This document shows positions 17,219 through 25,098 of a DNA stretch of 64,000 nucleotides, one piece after another (within the stretch, counting starts at the first letter, position 1; each line of letters starts with the position of its first letter). The notes under the pieces were generated by a model. That model did no database searches and had not been told where the DNA came from. It saw nothing but the letters and a program-made list of their open reading frames with translations. The stretch is from Acidimicrobiales bacterium (GTDB taxonomy: Bacteria > Actinomycetota > Acidimicrobiia > Acidimicrobiales > Palsa-688): assembly GCA_036378675.1 (NCBI GenBank), contig DASUWA010000032.1, positions 124,001 to 188,000 on the forward strand, written 5' to 3'. The translations under genes and the position numbers were made by a program.

Positions 17219-18811
17219 TTGCAGACGGTCGACAACCAAGCCCACGGCCTAGATAACGCCGCCACCATTCCTGCGCTGCTCGCGGCGGTGAGTCGCGCCT
17301 TCCCCGAGGCAGAGGCAGTGGTGGAGGGCGACAGGCGCGTGACGTTCGCTCAACTCGCCGATCGGGCCGCAAAGGTCGCCGGCGCGCTCATCGCCGCGGG
17401 CGTCGCCAGGGGCGATCGTGTCGCGGTGTGGGCCCCGAACTCCGCTGCGTGGATAGAAGCCATGCTCGGGATCCACATCGCCGGCGCGGTCCTCGTTCCT
17501 CTGAACACCCGTTATCAGGGCAGGGAGGCGGCGCACATACTGAACCGCAGCAGGGCGGAGGTGCTGTTGACGGTTGGCGGTTTCTTGGGACGCGACTACC
17601 GGGCGATGCTTGCCGGCGAGGAGCTGAACGATTTGCGCCTGACGGTGGCTCTCGACGAAGGCTGGGACGAGTTTCTGGCCTCTGGCGACACCGCGGATCT
17701 CAGGGAAGAAGCGAAGGCGAGGTCGGACGAGCTCGGCCCGGACGACTGCTCGGACCTCATGTTCACTTCCGGCACGACCGGCCTCCCGAAGGGAGTTCCG
17801 CTGAAGCACGGGGCGAGCGTCCGCTCCTACCGCTATTACGCGAGCAACCTCGGGATCGGGTTCGGCGACCGTTACCTGCTGTCGAATCCGCTGTTTCACA
17901 CGTTCGGATCCAAGGCCGGCGTCGTTGCGGCGCTCACCGCCGGCGCGACTCTCTACCCGGTGCCGGTCTTCGATGCCTCGGGCGCGGCCGATCTCATCGC
18001 CGGCGAGCACATCACTGTCTTCCCTGGCCCTCCCACCGTCTACCACGCCCTGCTGGCCCTGCCGAAGGAGCGGCGGGAACAGCTTAAGTCGCTCAGGCTC
18101 GCGGTGACAGGTGCGGCGGCGGTCCCAGTCGAGTTGCTTCGACGGATGAGCGAAGAGCTCGGCTTCGATGTGGTCCTCACTGCATACGGTCTCACCGAGA
18201 CCACAGGGTTGGCGACCATGTGCCGGGTCGGTGACGCGCCCGAAGTGGTGTCCAACACTTCGGGTAGGCCGATCCCCGGTGTGGAGGTCAAGACGGTGCG
18301 ACCCGACGGCTCCTCGACGGATAAGGGAGAGCCCGGCGAGATCCTCGTGCGGGGGTACCCGGTCCTGGACGGTTACTTCGAAGATGAGGACGCCACCGCG
18401 CAGGCGATCGAACCCGGCGGGTGGCTTCACACCGGCGATGTCGGAGTCCTCGACGAAGCGGACGGGCTTCGCATAACCGACCGGATCAAGGACATGTTCA
18501 TCGTCGGCGGTTTCAACGCGTATCCGGCCGAGATCGAGGCAGCCTTGATGGAGTTCCCGGGAGTGGCGCAGGTGGCCGTCGTCGGAATTCCAGACGAACG
18601 GCTCGGACAAGTGGGAGCCGCCTTCATCGTTGAACGACCCGGCCACCACGTTGATCCCGATGACTTCCTTGCATTCGCCAAGGGCCGGGTCGCCAACTAC
18701 AAGGTGCCACGGGTCGTCGAGATCGTCGCCGATCTCCCCCTCAACGCGAGCGGGAAGGTGATGAAGCATGTCCTGCGCGACAGCGCGCTCGAGAAGGAGG
18801 GATCTACCTGA
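17219..18811 (+). CDS. fadD3: HIP-CoA ligase (FadD3-type)
   Basis: A roughly 530-residue AMP-forming ligase: FTSGTTGLPKGVPL near residue 182, NPLFHTFGSKAGV, VFPGPPTVYHALL, AVTGAAAVPVELL, LTAYGLTETTGLATMCR, and GWLHTGDVG...ITDRIKDMFIVGGFNAYPAE. These blocks match mycobacterial FadD3, which adds CoA to HIP, the ring C/D propanoate, and commits it to the Ipd pathway. The start is uncertain: TTG at 17219 puts TIPALL about 14 residues in, as in homologues, and no ATG is available. It leads a plus-strand operon through fadA6. Confidence 0.82.
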   Translation: MQTVDNQAHGLDNAATIPALLAAVSRAFPEAEAVVEGDRRVTFAQLADRAAKVAGALIAAGVARGDRVAVWAPNSAAWIEAMLGIHIAGAVLVPLNTRYQGREAAHILNRSRAEVLLTVGGFLGRDYRAMLAGEELNDLRLTVALDEGWDEFLASGDTADLREEAKARSDELGPDDCSDLMFTSGTTGLPKGVPLKHGASVRSYRYYASNLGIGFGDRYLLSNPLFHTFGSKAGVVAALTAGATLYPVPVFDASGAADLIAGEHITVFPGPPTVYHALLALPKERREQLKSLRLAVTGAAAVPVELLRRMSEELGFDVVLTAYGLTETTGLATMCRVGDAPEVVSNTSGRPIPGVEVKTVRPDGSSTDKGEPGEILVRGYPVLDGYFEDEDATAQAIEPGGWLHTGDVGVLDEADGLRITDRIKDMFIVGGFNAYPAEIEAALMEFPGVAQVAVVGIPDERLGQVGAAFIVERPGHHVDPDDFLAFAKGRVANYKVPRVVEIVADLPLNASGKVMKHVLRDSALEKEGST

Positions 18812-18846
18812 TGTACCGCCCGACGCCGCGCGCCCATGCTTTGTAG
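18811..18846 (+). other. Eleven-codon mini-ORF between fadD3 and the SDR
   Basis: ATG at 18811 overlaps the fadD3 stop as TGATG and has AAGGAGG ten bases upstream, the best ribosome site in this junction. It reads MYRPTPRAHAL and stops at TAG (18844-18846). The SDR ATG at 18836 lies inside it in the +1 frame and has no ribosome site of its own. Reinitiation, a +1 shift at the TTG-TAG, or an assembly indel would each explain it. Confidence 0.5.
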
Positions 18847-19747
18847 CAATCGCGTAGTCATCGTCACCGGCGCCGGCCGGGGCATCGGACGCGCCCACGC
18901 GCTCGAGTTCGCGAGACAGGGTGCACATGTTGTGGTCAACGACCTTGGCGCGGCTCTGGACGGCGGTGGCGTTTCGTCCCGCCCCGCAGAGGAGGTGGTC
19001 GAGGAGATCCGCGGTGCTGGCGGAGTTGCCGTAGCGAACTTCGACGACGTCGCCGACTGGGAAAGCTCCCGCCGGATCATCGGACAGGCGATAGACACTT
19101 TCGGGCGACTGGATGTGGTCGTGAACAACGCGGGCTTCGTCCGCGACCGCATGTTCGCCAACACATCCGAAGAGGAATGGGACGCGGTGGTCCGGGTGCA
19201 CCTCAAGGGGCACTTCTGCATATCCCGGTGGGCTGCCGCCCACTGGAGGGACGAGGCGAAGGCGGGTCGCGACAACGACGCGCGCATAATCAACACTTCA
19301 TCCGGCGCCGGCCTTCTCGGCAGCGTGGGCCAGGCGGCCTACTCGGCCGCCAAGGGAGGAATTCTTGCGCTCACCCTCGTTCAGGCGGCAGAGCTGGGCC
19401 GATACGGGGTGACGGCAAACGCTATTGCCCCCGCCGCACGGACGCGGATGACCGAGGAGGTGTTCGCCACAACTATGAAGCAGCCCGAAGGGAACGCCTT
19501 CGACGCCATGGCCGCCGAAAACGTGTCCCCCTTCGTGGTCTGGCTCGGTTCCTCGGAATCGGCCGGGGTGACGGGCAGGGTGTTCGAGGTTGAGGCCGGC
19601 AAGATCGGGGTGGCCGACGGATGGCAGCACGGTCCGACGGTCGACAAGGGCGCCAAATGGGATCCGGCCGAGATCGGCGCCGTCGTCAAGGACCTTCTCT
19701 CCGCGGCTCCGCCGCCGGCGCCCGTGTACGGAGCGTCGCCCCAGTGA
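18836..19747 (+). CDS. SDR, hydroxyacyl-CoA/steroid dehydrogenase type
   Basis: A 303-residue SDR. Its cofactor motif TGAGRGIGRAHALEFA is near residue 11, NDLGAALDGGG is the variable adenine-binding loop, NNAGFVRDRMFANTSEEEWD follows near 98, and the catalytic Ser and Tyr-Lys are in NTSSGAGLLG and YSAAKGGIL. This longer, multifunctional-enzyme-type pattern with a C-terminal extension resembles actinobacterial SDRs found in the ring C/D locus (Rv3548c type). The ATG at 18836 lacks a ribosome site and lies within an upstream mini-ORF. It overlaps the next SDR by GTGA. Confidence 0.82.
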   Translation: MLCSNRVVIVTGAGRGIGRAHALEFARQGAHVVVNDLGAALDGGGVSSRPAEEVVEEIRGAGGVAVANFDDVADWESSRRIIGQAIDTFGRLDVVVNNAGFVRDRMFANTSEEEWDAVVRVHLKGHFCISRWAAAHWRDEAKAGRDNDARIINTSSGAGLLGSVGQAAYSAAKGGILALTLVQAAELGRYGVTANAIAPAARTRMTEEVFATTMKQPEGNAFDAMAAENVSPFVVWLGSSESAGVTGRVFEVEAGKIGVADGWQHGPTVDKGAKWDPAEIGAVVKDLLSAAPPPAPVYGASPQ

Positions 19748-20529
19748 GCCTTGGCGAGCCTCCGTCGTACGTCGACGGGCACCACCTCCTCCGGGAAAAG
19801 AGAGTCCTAGTGACCGCAGCTGCGGGGACCGGGATCGGTTTCGCTACCGCCAAGCGCTGCGTTGAAGAGGGTGCGACCGTTCTGTTGAGCGACGCCCACG
19901 AACGACGACTCGGCGAGGCGGCGGAACGGCTCGCCGAGATCAGTGGCGAGAAGCCTTTCGCGGTGGCGTGCGACGTAACCGACGAAGCTCAGGTGCAAAA
20001 CCTGTTCGCAGCCGCGGTCGACCGGCACGGCGGGATCGACGTCTTGATCAACAACGCCGGGCTCGGGGGAACCGCAGAACTCGTCGACATGACCGACGAG
20101 CAGTGGGGGATCGTCATCGACGTCACGCTCAACGGAACGTTCCGCTGCATGAGGGCGGCCCTCCGGCACATGCGCGACCGGCGTAGCGGAGTGATCGTCA
20201 ACAACGCGTCCGTTCTCGGTTGGCGCGCACAGCCCGGGCAGGGCCACTACGCGGCGGCGAAGGCGGGTGTGATGGCGTTGACCCGGTGCGCGGCGATGGA
20301 GGCGGCTGCGTTCGGCGTGAGAGTGAACGCGGTAGCCCCGAGCCTTGCGATGCACCCATTTCTCGCCAAGGTGACGACGGACGAGCTGCTCGAGCACCTG
20401 ACGGCCAGGGAGGCGTTCGGGCGCGCGGCCGAGCCTTGGGAGGTGGCGAACGTGATCGTCTTCCTCGCCAGCGACTACTCCAGTTACATGAGCGGAGAAG
20501 TGGTGTCGGTCAGCAGCCAGCACCCGTGA
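19744..20529 (+). CDS. SDR
   Basis: A 261-residue SDR. TAAAGTGIGFATAKR replaces the usual TGxxxGIG as the cofactor loop (near residue 25), NNAGLGG is near 105, the catalytic Ser lies in VIVNNASVLGW and the Tyr-Lys in HYAAAKAGVM. The opening TAAAGTGIG resembles the IpdF/Rv3549c type of the ring C/D pathway, where an SDR oxidises a hydroxylated HIP-CoA; which of the neighbouring SDRs does this cannot be decided here. The GTG at 19744 overlaps the previous stop. Its own stop region is tandemly duplicated. Confidence 0.82.
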   Translation: MSLGEPPSYVDGHHLLREKRVLVTAAAGTGIGFATAKRCVEEGATVLLSDAHERRLGEAAERLAEISGEKPFAVACDVTDEAQVQNLFAAAVDRHGGIDVLINNAGLGGTAELVDMTDEQWGIVIDVTLNGTFRCMRAALRHMRDRRSGVIVNNASVLGWRAQPGQGHYAAAKAGVMALTRCAAMEAAAFGVRVNAVAPSLAMHPFLAKVTTDELLEHLTAREAFGRAAEPWEVANVIVFLASDYSSYMSGEVVSVSSQHP

Positions 20530-20563
20530 CGAACAGCCCGTGACGAACAGCCCTTTGACGAAC
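20523..20563. repeat. 14-bp tandem duplication containing a coupled stop-start
   Basis: CCCGTGACGAACAG occurs at 20523-20536 and 20537-20550, followed by a third, diverged copy CCCTTTGACGAAC. Each perfect copy carries a GTGA. In the first, TGA is the SDR stop and the GTG reads only five codons before the second copy stops it; in the second, GTG at 20540 opens the MaoC-like gene. Confidence 0.95.
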
Positions 20564-20989
20564 GACGTGGCAGCAACGACCTTCGAGTCGCCGCACGAGT
20601 TGCTCGGTGCGGTCGGCCAAAATCTCGGAACGACCGGATGGCTGACGCTGGATCGCGACGCGCTGGCTCAGTTCGCCGACGCGACCTGGTCGGTGGCTCC
20701 GGCCGAAAGCGATGACGTTCCTCCCTTCATGATTCTTTCGCTCACCAACCTGTTCATGCCCCAGCTTCTGGAGGTCCAGGGGACCTCTAGTGGTGTCAAC
20801 TACGGGACCGGAACGGTGCGCTTCGGTACCACAGCCCGCCCGGGCGACAAATTGAGAGCTCGCGCTTCGATCACCGGCGCCGCCGAAGTGGCAGGCGGGG
20901 TCCAAACGACTGTCGAGATCACGGTCGAGATCGATGGTGCCAGCGAACCGGCTTGCGTCGTCGAGTCGCTGTCCAGGTGGATGCTGTGA
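20540..20989 (+). CDS. MaoC/NodN-like hotdog protein lacking the catalytic loop
   Basis: A 149-residue single-hotdog protein. The N-terminal LGTTGWLTLDRDALAQFADATW matches the MaoC/NodN lead-in, and GVNYGTGTVRF plus PGDKLRARASI and TTVEITVEIDGASEPACVVESL match the core strands. However the segment between FADAT and the central helix, which in MaoC hydratases holds the Asp-His dyad and an HG-bearing loop, is shortened to WSVAPAESDDVPPFMILSL with no His. It is therefore unlikely to hydrate enoyl-CoA in the usual way. It may be a structural or binding subunit. The GTG at 20540 is used; it overlaps the next SDR by GTGA. Confidence 0.7.
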   Translation: MTNSPLTNDVAATTFESPHELLGAVGQNLGTTGWLTLDRDALAQFADATWSVAPAESDDVPPFMILSLTNLFMPQLLEVQGTSSGVNYGTGTVRFGTTARPGDKLRARASITGAAEVAGGVQTTVEITVEIDGASEPACVVESLSRWML

Positions 20990-21738
20990 GCGACGCGCGC
21001 GTGGTCCTGGTAACCGGGGGCGGGAGAGGGTTGGGTCGCGGTCTGGTCGACGCGTTTGTCGAAGCCGGTGACACCGTGGTGACCTGCGGCCGCACGGAGC
21101 CGGCCGAACTCAACTCTGCGGTGTCTTTTGTCCAATGCGATGTCCGCGATCCGGAACAGGTCGCACGGCTTGTCGACTCGATCGCAGAGGAGCACGGCCG
21201 ACTCGACGTGGCGATCAACAACGCTGGCGGCACGCCGTACTCTCCCGCGAACCAAATGAGCCCTCGCCTGTTCGAGCGGGTGGTCGCCTTGAACCTGGTC
21301 GCGCCGTTCTACGTCGCGCAACGGGCCAATCGGGTGATGCAGTCTCAGGAGGACGGTGGCGTGATCATCAACATCGGTTCGACGGTCGCCATTCGGCCGT
21401 CGGTCGACGTGTCAGCGTATGTCGCAGCGAAGGCCGGCCTGGTCGGTCTCACCCGCAGCCTCGCGATCGAATGGGCGCCGAAGGTGCGAATCAACCTGGT
21501 GAGCCCCGGCCTTCTTCGCACTGAGCTGCTCGAGGAGTACTACGGGCAGGATGTCGCCAAGGTCGAGGCCACTATTCCGGCAGGGAGGCTGGCGACGCCA
21601 CGCGACGTCGCCGAGGTATGTGTAATGCTCGCCTCAAACGGCGCTGCATACGTGACCGGTGCCGAGCTCGTCGTGGACGGTGGCGGGGAGACGCCGGCTT
21701 GGTTGAACGCTGTTGTACGCGAGATTCCGGACCTGTGA
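20986..21738 (+). CDS. SDR
   Basis: A 250-residue classical SDR: TGGGRGLGRGLVDAF near residue 9, NNAGGTPYSPANQMS near 80, the catalytic Ser in IINIGSTVAIRPS and Tyr-Lys in YVAAKAGLVGLT, with a C-terminal VVDGGGETPAW. GTG at 20986 overlaps the MaoC-like stop. It is one of three SDRs in this operon, presumably acting on hydroxy/keto groups of HIP-CoA or its open-ring products. Specific step not assignable. Confidence 0.85.
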   Translation: MSDARVVLVTGGGRGLGRGLVDAFVEAGDTVVTCGRTEPAELNSAVSFVQCDVRDPEQVARLVDSIAEEHGRLDVAINNAGGTPYSPANQMSPRLFERVVALNLVAPFYVAQRANRVMQSQEDGGVIINIGSTVAIRPSVDVSAYVAAKAGLVGLTRSLAIEWAPKVRINLVSPGLLRTELLEEYYGQDVAKVEATIPAGRLATPRDVAEVCVMLASNGAAYVTGAELVVDGGGETPAWLNAVVREIPDL

Positions 21739-21766
21739 CCCAGCTCCCAAGACGAGTCGGATTGCG

Positions 21767-22909
21767 ATGGACCTGACCTGGAGCGAGGAGGAACAGGCGT
21801 TCCGAGCCGAAGCCCGGTCGTGGTTGGAGGAGAACGTTCCTCGCCCGGCGCTTCCTTCGGGGGACACCCGGGAAGGATTCGCGCTCCACCTCGAGTGGGA
21901 GAGGAAGCTCTTCGACGCCAGATGGTCTGTCGTTTCCTGGCCCGAGGACTTCGGGGGTCGAGGTGCGAGTCTTTGGGAATGGTTGATATTCGAGGAGGAG
22001 TACTACCGGTCGGGCGCACCGCAGCGCGTGACCCAGAACGGGATCTTCCTGTTGGCTCCCACCGTGTTCGAGTTCGGCACTTACGAGCAGCAAAGGAGGA
22101 TCCTTCCCCGGATGGCGGCGGCGGAGGACTTGTGGTGCCAGGGGTGGTCGGAGCCGGGCGCAGGAAGTGACTTGGCTGGAATCAGCAGCCGGGCCGAGCG
22201 TACCGCCGGGGGATGGAAGCTTTACGGGCAGAAGATCTGGACGACACGCGGAGCTTTCTGCAGCCATCTGTTCGGCCTGTTTCGGACGGACCCGCAGTCG
22301 GAGCGCCATCGTGGGCTTACCTACCTGCTGGTTCCTTTGGACATCCCGGGAGTCGAAGTCAGGGGTTTCGGACGGCTGGATGGGGACGAGGGCTTCGCGG
22401 AGGTCTTCTTCGACGGTGCCGAGATCAGCGATGACGATGTCCTGGGCGGCGTCGGCCAGGGATGGTCGGTCGCGATGGCCACGACCGGTTCGGAGCGCGG
22501 CCTGACGCTGCGGTCTCCGGGTCGTTTCGTGGCAGTCGCCGAGCGGTTGTTGTCGCTCTACCGAGAAAGAACATCCAGTGGCGTTGTCATCGATCCGTCG
22601 TTCCGGAACGCGGTTGCTCGCGGCTGGATGGAAGCAGAGGCGTACCGGCTCTTCACGCTTCAATCGGTTACGTCGCTCGTAAACGGGGCCAAGCCCGGAG
22701 CCGAGTCCAGCCTCAACAAGATTTGGTGGTCCGAGATGGATATCAAGCTTCATGAGACGGCACTGGCTTTGCGCGGGGGCGACGCGGAGATCGACGACCC
22801 ATGGATGCGCGGATTCGAGTTCGCTCTGTCTGGGCCGATCTATGCCGGCACCAATGAAATCCAGCGCAACATCGCGGCCGAGCGGTTGCTCGGGCTGCCG
22901 AGGGCTTAG
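21767..22909 (+). CDS. Acyl-CoA dehydrogenase (FadE30/31-like)
   Basis: A 380-residue acyl-CoA dehydrogenase. N-terminal MDLTWSEEEQAFRAEARSWL, the FAD-contact WSEPGAGSDLAGISSRAER near 125-145, and the C-terminal GPIYAGTNEIQRNIAAERLLGLPR, which binds FAD ribityl and CoA, are all intact. It sits in the fadD3-fadA6 operon next to a shorter family member with a two-base gap, the arrangement of the heteromeric alpha2beta2 steroid acyl-CoA dehydrogenases. It may dehydrogenate HIP-CoA or a ring-opened acyl-CoA. The ATG at 21767 is chosen over the longer open frame because family members begin MDLxxxxEEQ. Confidence 0.85.
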   Translation: MDLTWSEEEQAFRAEARSWLEENVPRPALPSGDTREGFALHLEWERKLFDARWSVVSWPEDFGGRGASLWEWLIFEEEYYRSGAPQRVTQNGIFLLAPTVFEFGTYEQQRRILPRMAAAEDLWCQGWSEPGAGSDLAGISSRAERTAGGWKLYGQKIWTTRGAFCSHLFGLFRTDPQSERHRGLTYLLVPLDIPGVEVRGFGRLDGDEGFAEVFFDGAEISDDDVLGGVGQGWSVAMATTGSERGLTLRSPGRFVAVAERLLSLYRERTSSGVVIDPSFRNAVARGWMEAEAYRLFTLQSVTSLVNGAKPGAESSLNKIWWSEMDIKLHETALALRGGDAEIDDPWMRGFEFALSGPIYAGTNEIQRNIAAERLLGLPRA

Positions 22910-22911
22910 CG

Positions 22912-23895
22912 GTGCATTTCGGATTCGACGACGACCAGGTCGCCGTGCGCGACGCGGTGGCCTCGCTGCTGGAAAAGCGCTGCGATATAGCTGCCCTTCA
23001 GCAGGCGTGGGCCGCGGGCTCGGCGGCCCCGCTGATGTCGCTGTGGGAGGAGCTCGCGAGCGTCGGTGTGCATGGATTGCTTGCACCCGAGGAGGCAGGA
23101 GGAAGCGGCCTCGACTGGGTGACCATGGCGCTGGTTCTCGCCGAGACGGGCAGGACCGCACTCCCCCTCCCGGTTCTGGAGACTGCGGCCGCCGCGGTTC
23201 CGGCGCTCGTCGCGGCCGGCGACCCGATCGGGAACCTCGCTTCGGTGATGGACGGTTCGCTGGTCGTGACAGTGGTGGCTTCGGGAACCGGTCTGGCTCC
23301 CGCATGCACCGTGGCAGGCGGGTTCCTCGTCGAGGAATCGGGTGGCGCGAGGTACTACGACAAGTCCGAAGTCACCCTGGAACCGGTGGGCTCGGTCGAT
23401 CGCACGCGGGATCTCGCCAGGGTGACGCCTAGAGGTCCCGGAACGGCGCTCGCCTCAGACGGAATGGAACATCGGTGCGCCCTCGCTGCCGCCGCGCAGC
23501 TGATCGGGCTTGGCCGTGAGCTGGTTCGCATGACCGTTGAGTACGTGAAGGACCGACGGCAGTTCGGAGTTCCGGTGGGAAGTTTTCAAGCGGTGAAGCA
23601 CCATCTCGCCGACGCCCACCTGGCGATGGAGTTCGCCGCCCCGCCCGTGTGGACTGCTGCGTATCTGGCGCCGTCGGGCGGGGTCGAGTGGGAACGCACC
23701 GTCTCGATGGCGAAGGCGATGGCGTCCGAAGCCGCTGGCTTAGCGGCCAGAGTCGCGCTGCAGTGCCACGGGGCGATGGGATACACCGACGACTACCACC
23801 TTCATTTCTGGTTGAAGAGGGTGTGGTGCCTTGCGGCCGCATTCGGTTCCTCCGCCGAACACACTTCGAAAGTCGCGACAGCGCTCGGAATCTAG
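22912..23895 (+). CDS. Acyl-CoA dehydrogenase, short partner subunit
   Basis: A 327-residue member of the acyl-CoA dehydrogenase family. MHFGFDDDQVAVRDAVASLL opens the N-terminal helical domain, GVHGLLAPEEAGGSGLDWV is intact, the middle beta domain is abbreviated, and the C-terminal domain has EYVKDRRQFGVPVGSFQAVKHHLAD and LQCHGAMGYTDDYHLHFWLKR. This short type is the partner subunit in the alpha2beta2 steroid dehydrogenases. GTG at 22912 starts two bases after the upstream stop. Probably assembles with the upstream product. Confidence 0.83.
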   Translation: MHFGFDDDQVAVRDAVASLLEKRCDIAALQQAWAAGSAAPLMSLWEELASVGVHGLLAPEEAGGSGLDWVTMALVLAETGRTALPLPVLETAAAAVPALVAAGDPIGNLASVMDGSLVVTVVASGTGLAPACTVAGGFLVEESGGARYYDKSEVTLEPVGSVDRTRDLARVTPRGPGTALASDGMEHRCALAAAAQLIGLGRELVRMTVEYVKDRRQFGVPVGSFQAVKHHLADAHLAMEFAAPPVWTAAYLAPSGGVEWERTVSMAKAMASEAAGLAARVALQCHGAMGYTDDYHLHFWLKRVWCLAAAFGSSAEHTSKVATALGI

Positions 23896-23907
23896 GAGAA
23901 TGATGCA

Positions 23908-25098
23908 ATGACACAGGCTGTTTCAGGGACAAAGGGTGTTTCAGGGAGTGAGGCTTATATCGTCGACGCGGTCCGGACCCCGGTGGGGAAGCGGGGCGGC
24001 GGGTTGTCGGGTGTCCACCCCGCAGATCTGGGAGCCGCATCGATCGGCGCCCTTATGCAGCGGACAGGTATCGACCCCGCCGCTGTCGAGGACGTGATCT
24101 TCGGGTGCGTCGACACCATCGGGCCGCAGGCGGGAGACATCGCCCGGACGTGTTGGCTGGCGGCCGGCCTTCCCGACGAGGTCCCGGGGACGACGATCGA
24201 CCGTCAATGCGGGTCGTCGCAGCAGGCGATCCACTTTGCCGCCCAGGCCGTCCTAAGTGGGACCTCCGATGTGATCGTGGCCGGCGGAGTGCAGAACATG
24301 AGCCAGATCCCGATCAGTTCGGCGATGCTGGCGGGGCAGGCATACGGGTTCGAGGATCCTTTCTCGGGTTCGACCGGCTGGCGGGCCCGTTACGGCGATG
24401 AGGAGATATCCCAGTTCCGCGCGGCGGAGATGATCGCATCCAAGTGGGGCATCACCCGCGACGAGATGGAGCAGTTTGCCCTTGCTTCGCACGAGCGGGC
24501 GATCACCGCCGCTGACGAGGGTCGTTTCGATGGGCAGATCGTCCCGGTCGCCGGCGTCACTGCCGACGAAGGGCCTCGCCGAGGAACCTCGCCGGAGAAG
24601 ATGGCGTCGCTGCCGGTGCTGGTCGAGGGAGGCCGGTTGACGGCCGCGGTCTCGAGCCAGATCTCTGATGCTTCGGCGGCGTTGCTGATCGTCAACGAGC
24701 GCGGCCTGAAGACACATGGTCTTACCCCGCGCGCTCGCATCCATCATCTGAGCGTGCGTGGAGCAGACCCGGTGTGGATGCTCACCGCGCCGATCCCGGC
24801 AACTGCGTATGCACTCAACAAGGCTGGAATGACGCTGGACGACATCGATCTGGTGGAGATCAACGAGGCTTTCGCATCGGTTGTACTCGCGTGGATGGCC
24901 GACCTCAAGGTCGATCATTCGAAAGTGAACGTCAACGGTGGGGCGATATCACTCGGTCATCCTCTGGGAGCGACAGGCGCGCGGTTGATGACGACGCTTC
25001 TCGGTGAGCTGGAGCGAACCGGTGGGCGGTACGGCCTGCAGACGATGTGCGAAGGTGGCGGACAGGCGAACGTCACCATCGTGGAGCGGCTTTCCTAG
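23908..25098 (+). CDS. fadA6: Thiolase (FadA6-type)
   Basis: A 396-residue thiolase. The nucleophilic Cys is in [16 protein letters not shown] near residue 94, the Asn-Glu-Ala-Phe loop in [11 protein letters not shown], the GHP motif in [21 protein letters not shown] and the second Cys in [11 protein letters not shown]. All catalytic residues are present. It fits FadA6, the thiolase of the ring C/D pathway that releases acetyl-CoA from the ring-opened acyl chain. The N-terminus carries an in-frame 18-bp duplication (TQAVSG then TKGVSG), absent from typical thiolases. GGAGAATG lies upstream of the ATG at 23908. The stop overlaps the convergent ipdC stop as CTAG. Confidence 0.88.
   Translation: MTQAVSGTKGVSGSEAYIVDAVRTPVGKRGGGLSGVHPADLGAASIGALMQRTGIDPAAVEDVIFGCVDTIGPQAGDIARTCWLAAGLPDEVPGTTIDRQCGSSQQAIHFAAQAVLSGTSDVIVAGGVQNMSQIPISSAMLAGQAYGFEDPFSGSTGWRARYGDEEISQFRAAEMIASKWGITRDEMEQFALASHERAITAADEGRFDGQIVPVAGVTADEGPRRGTSPEKMASLPVLVEGGRLTAAVSSQISDASAALLIVNERGLKTHGLTPRARIHHLSVRGADPVWMLTAPIPATAYALNKAGMTLDDIDLVEINEAFASVVLAWMADLKVDHSKVNVNGGAISLGHPLGATGARLMTTLLGELERTGGRYGLQTMCEGGGQANVTIVERLS
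23911..23946. repeat. 18-bp in-frame tandem duplication at the fadA6 start
   Basis: ACACAGGCTGTTTCAGGG (23911-23928) and ACAAAGGGTGTTTCAGGG (23929-23946), two mismatches. It starts right after the ATG and adds six residues to the N-terminus. Confidence 0.93.
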
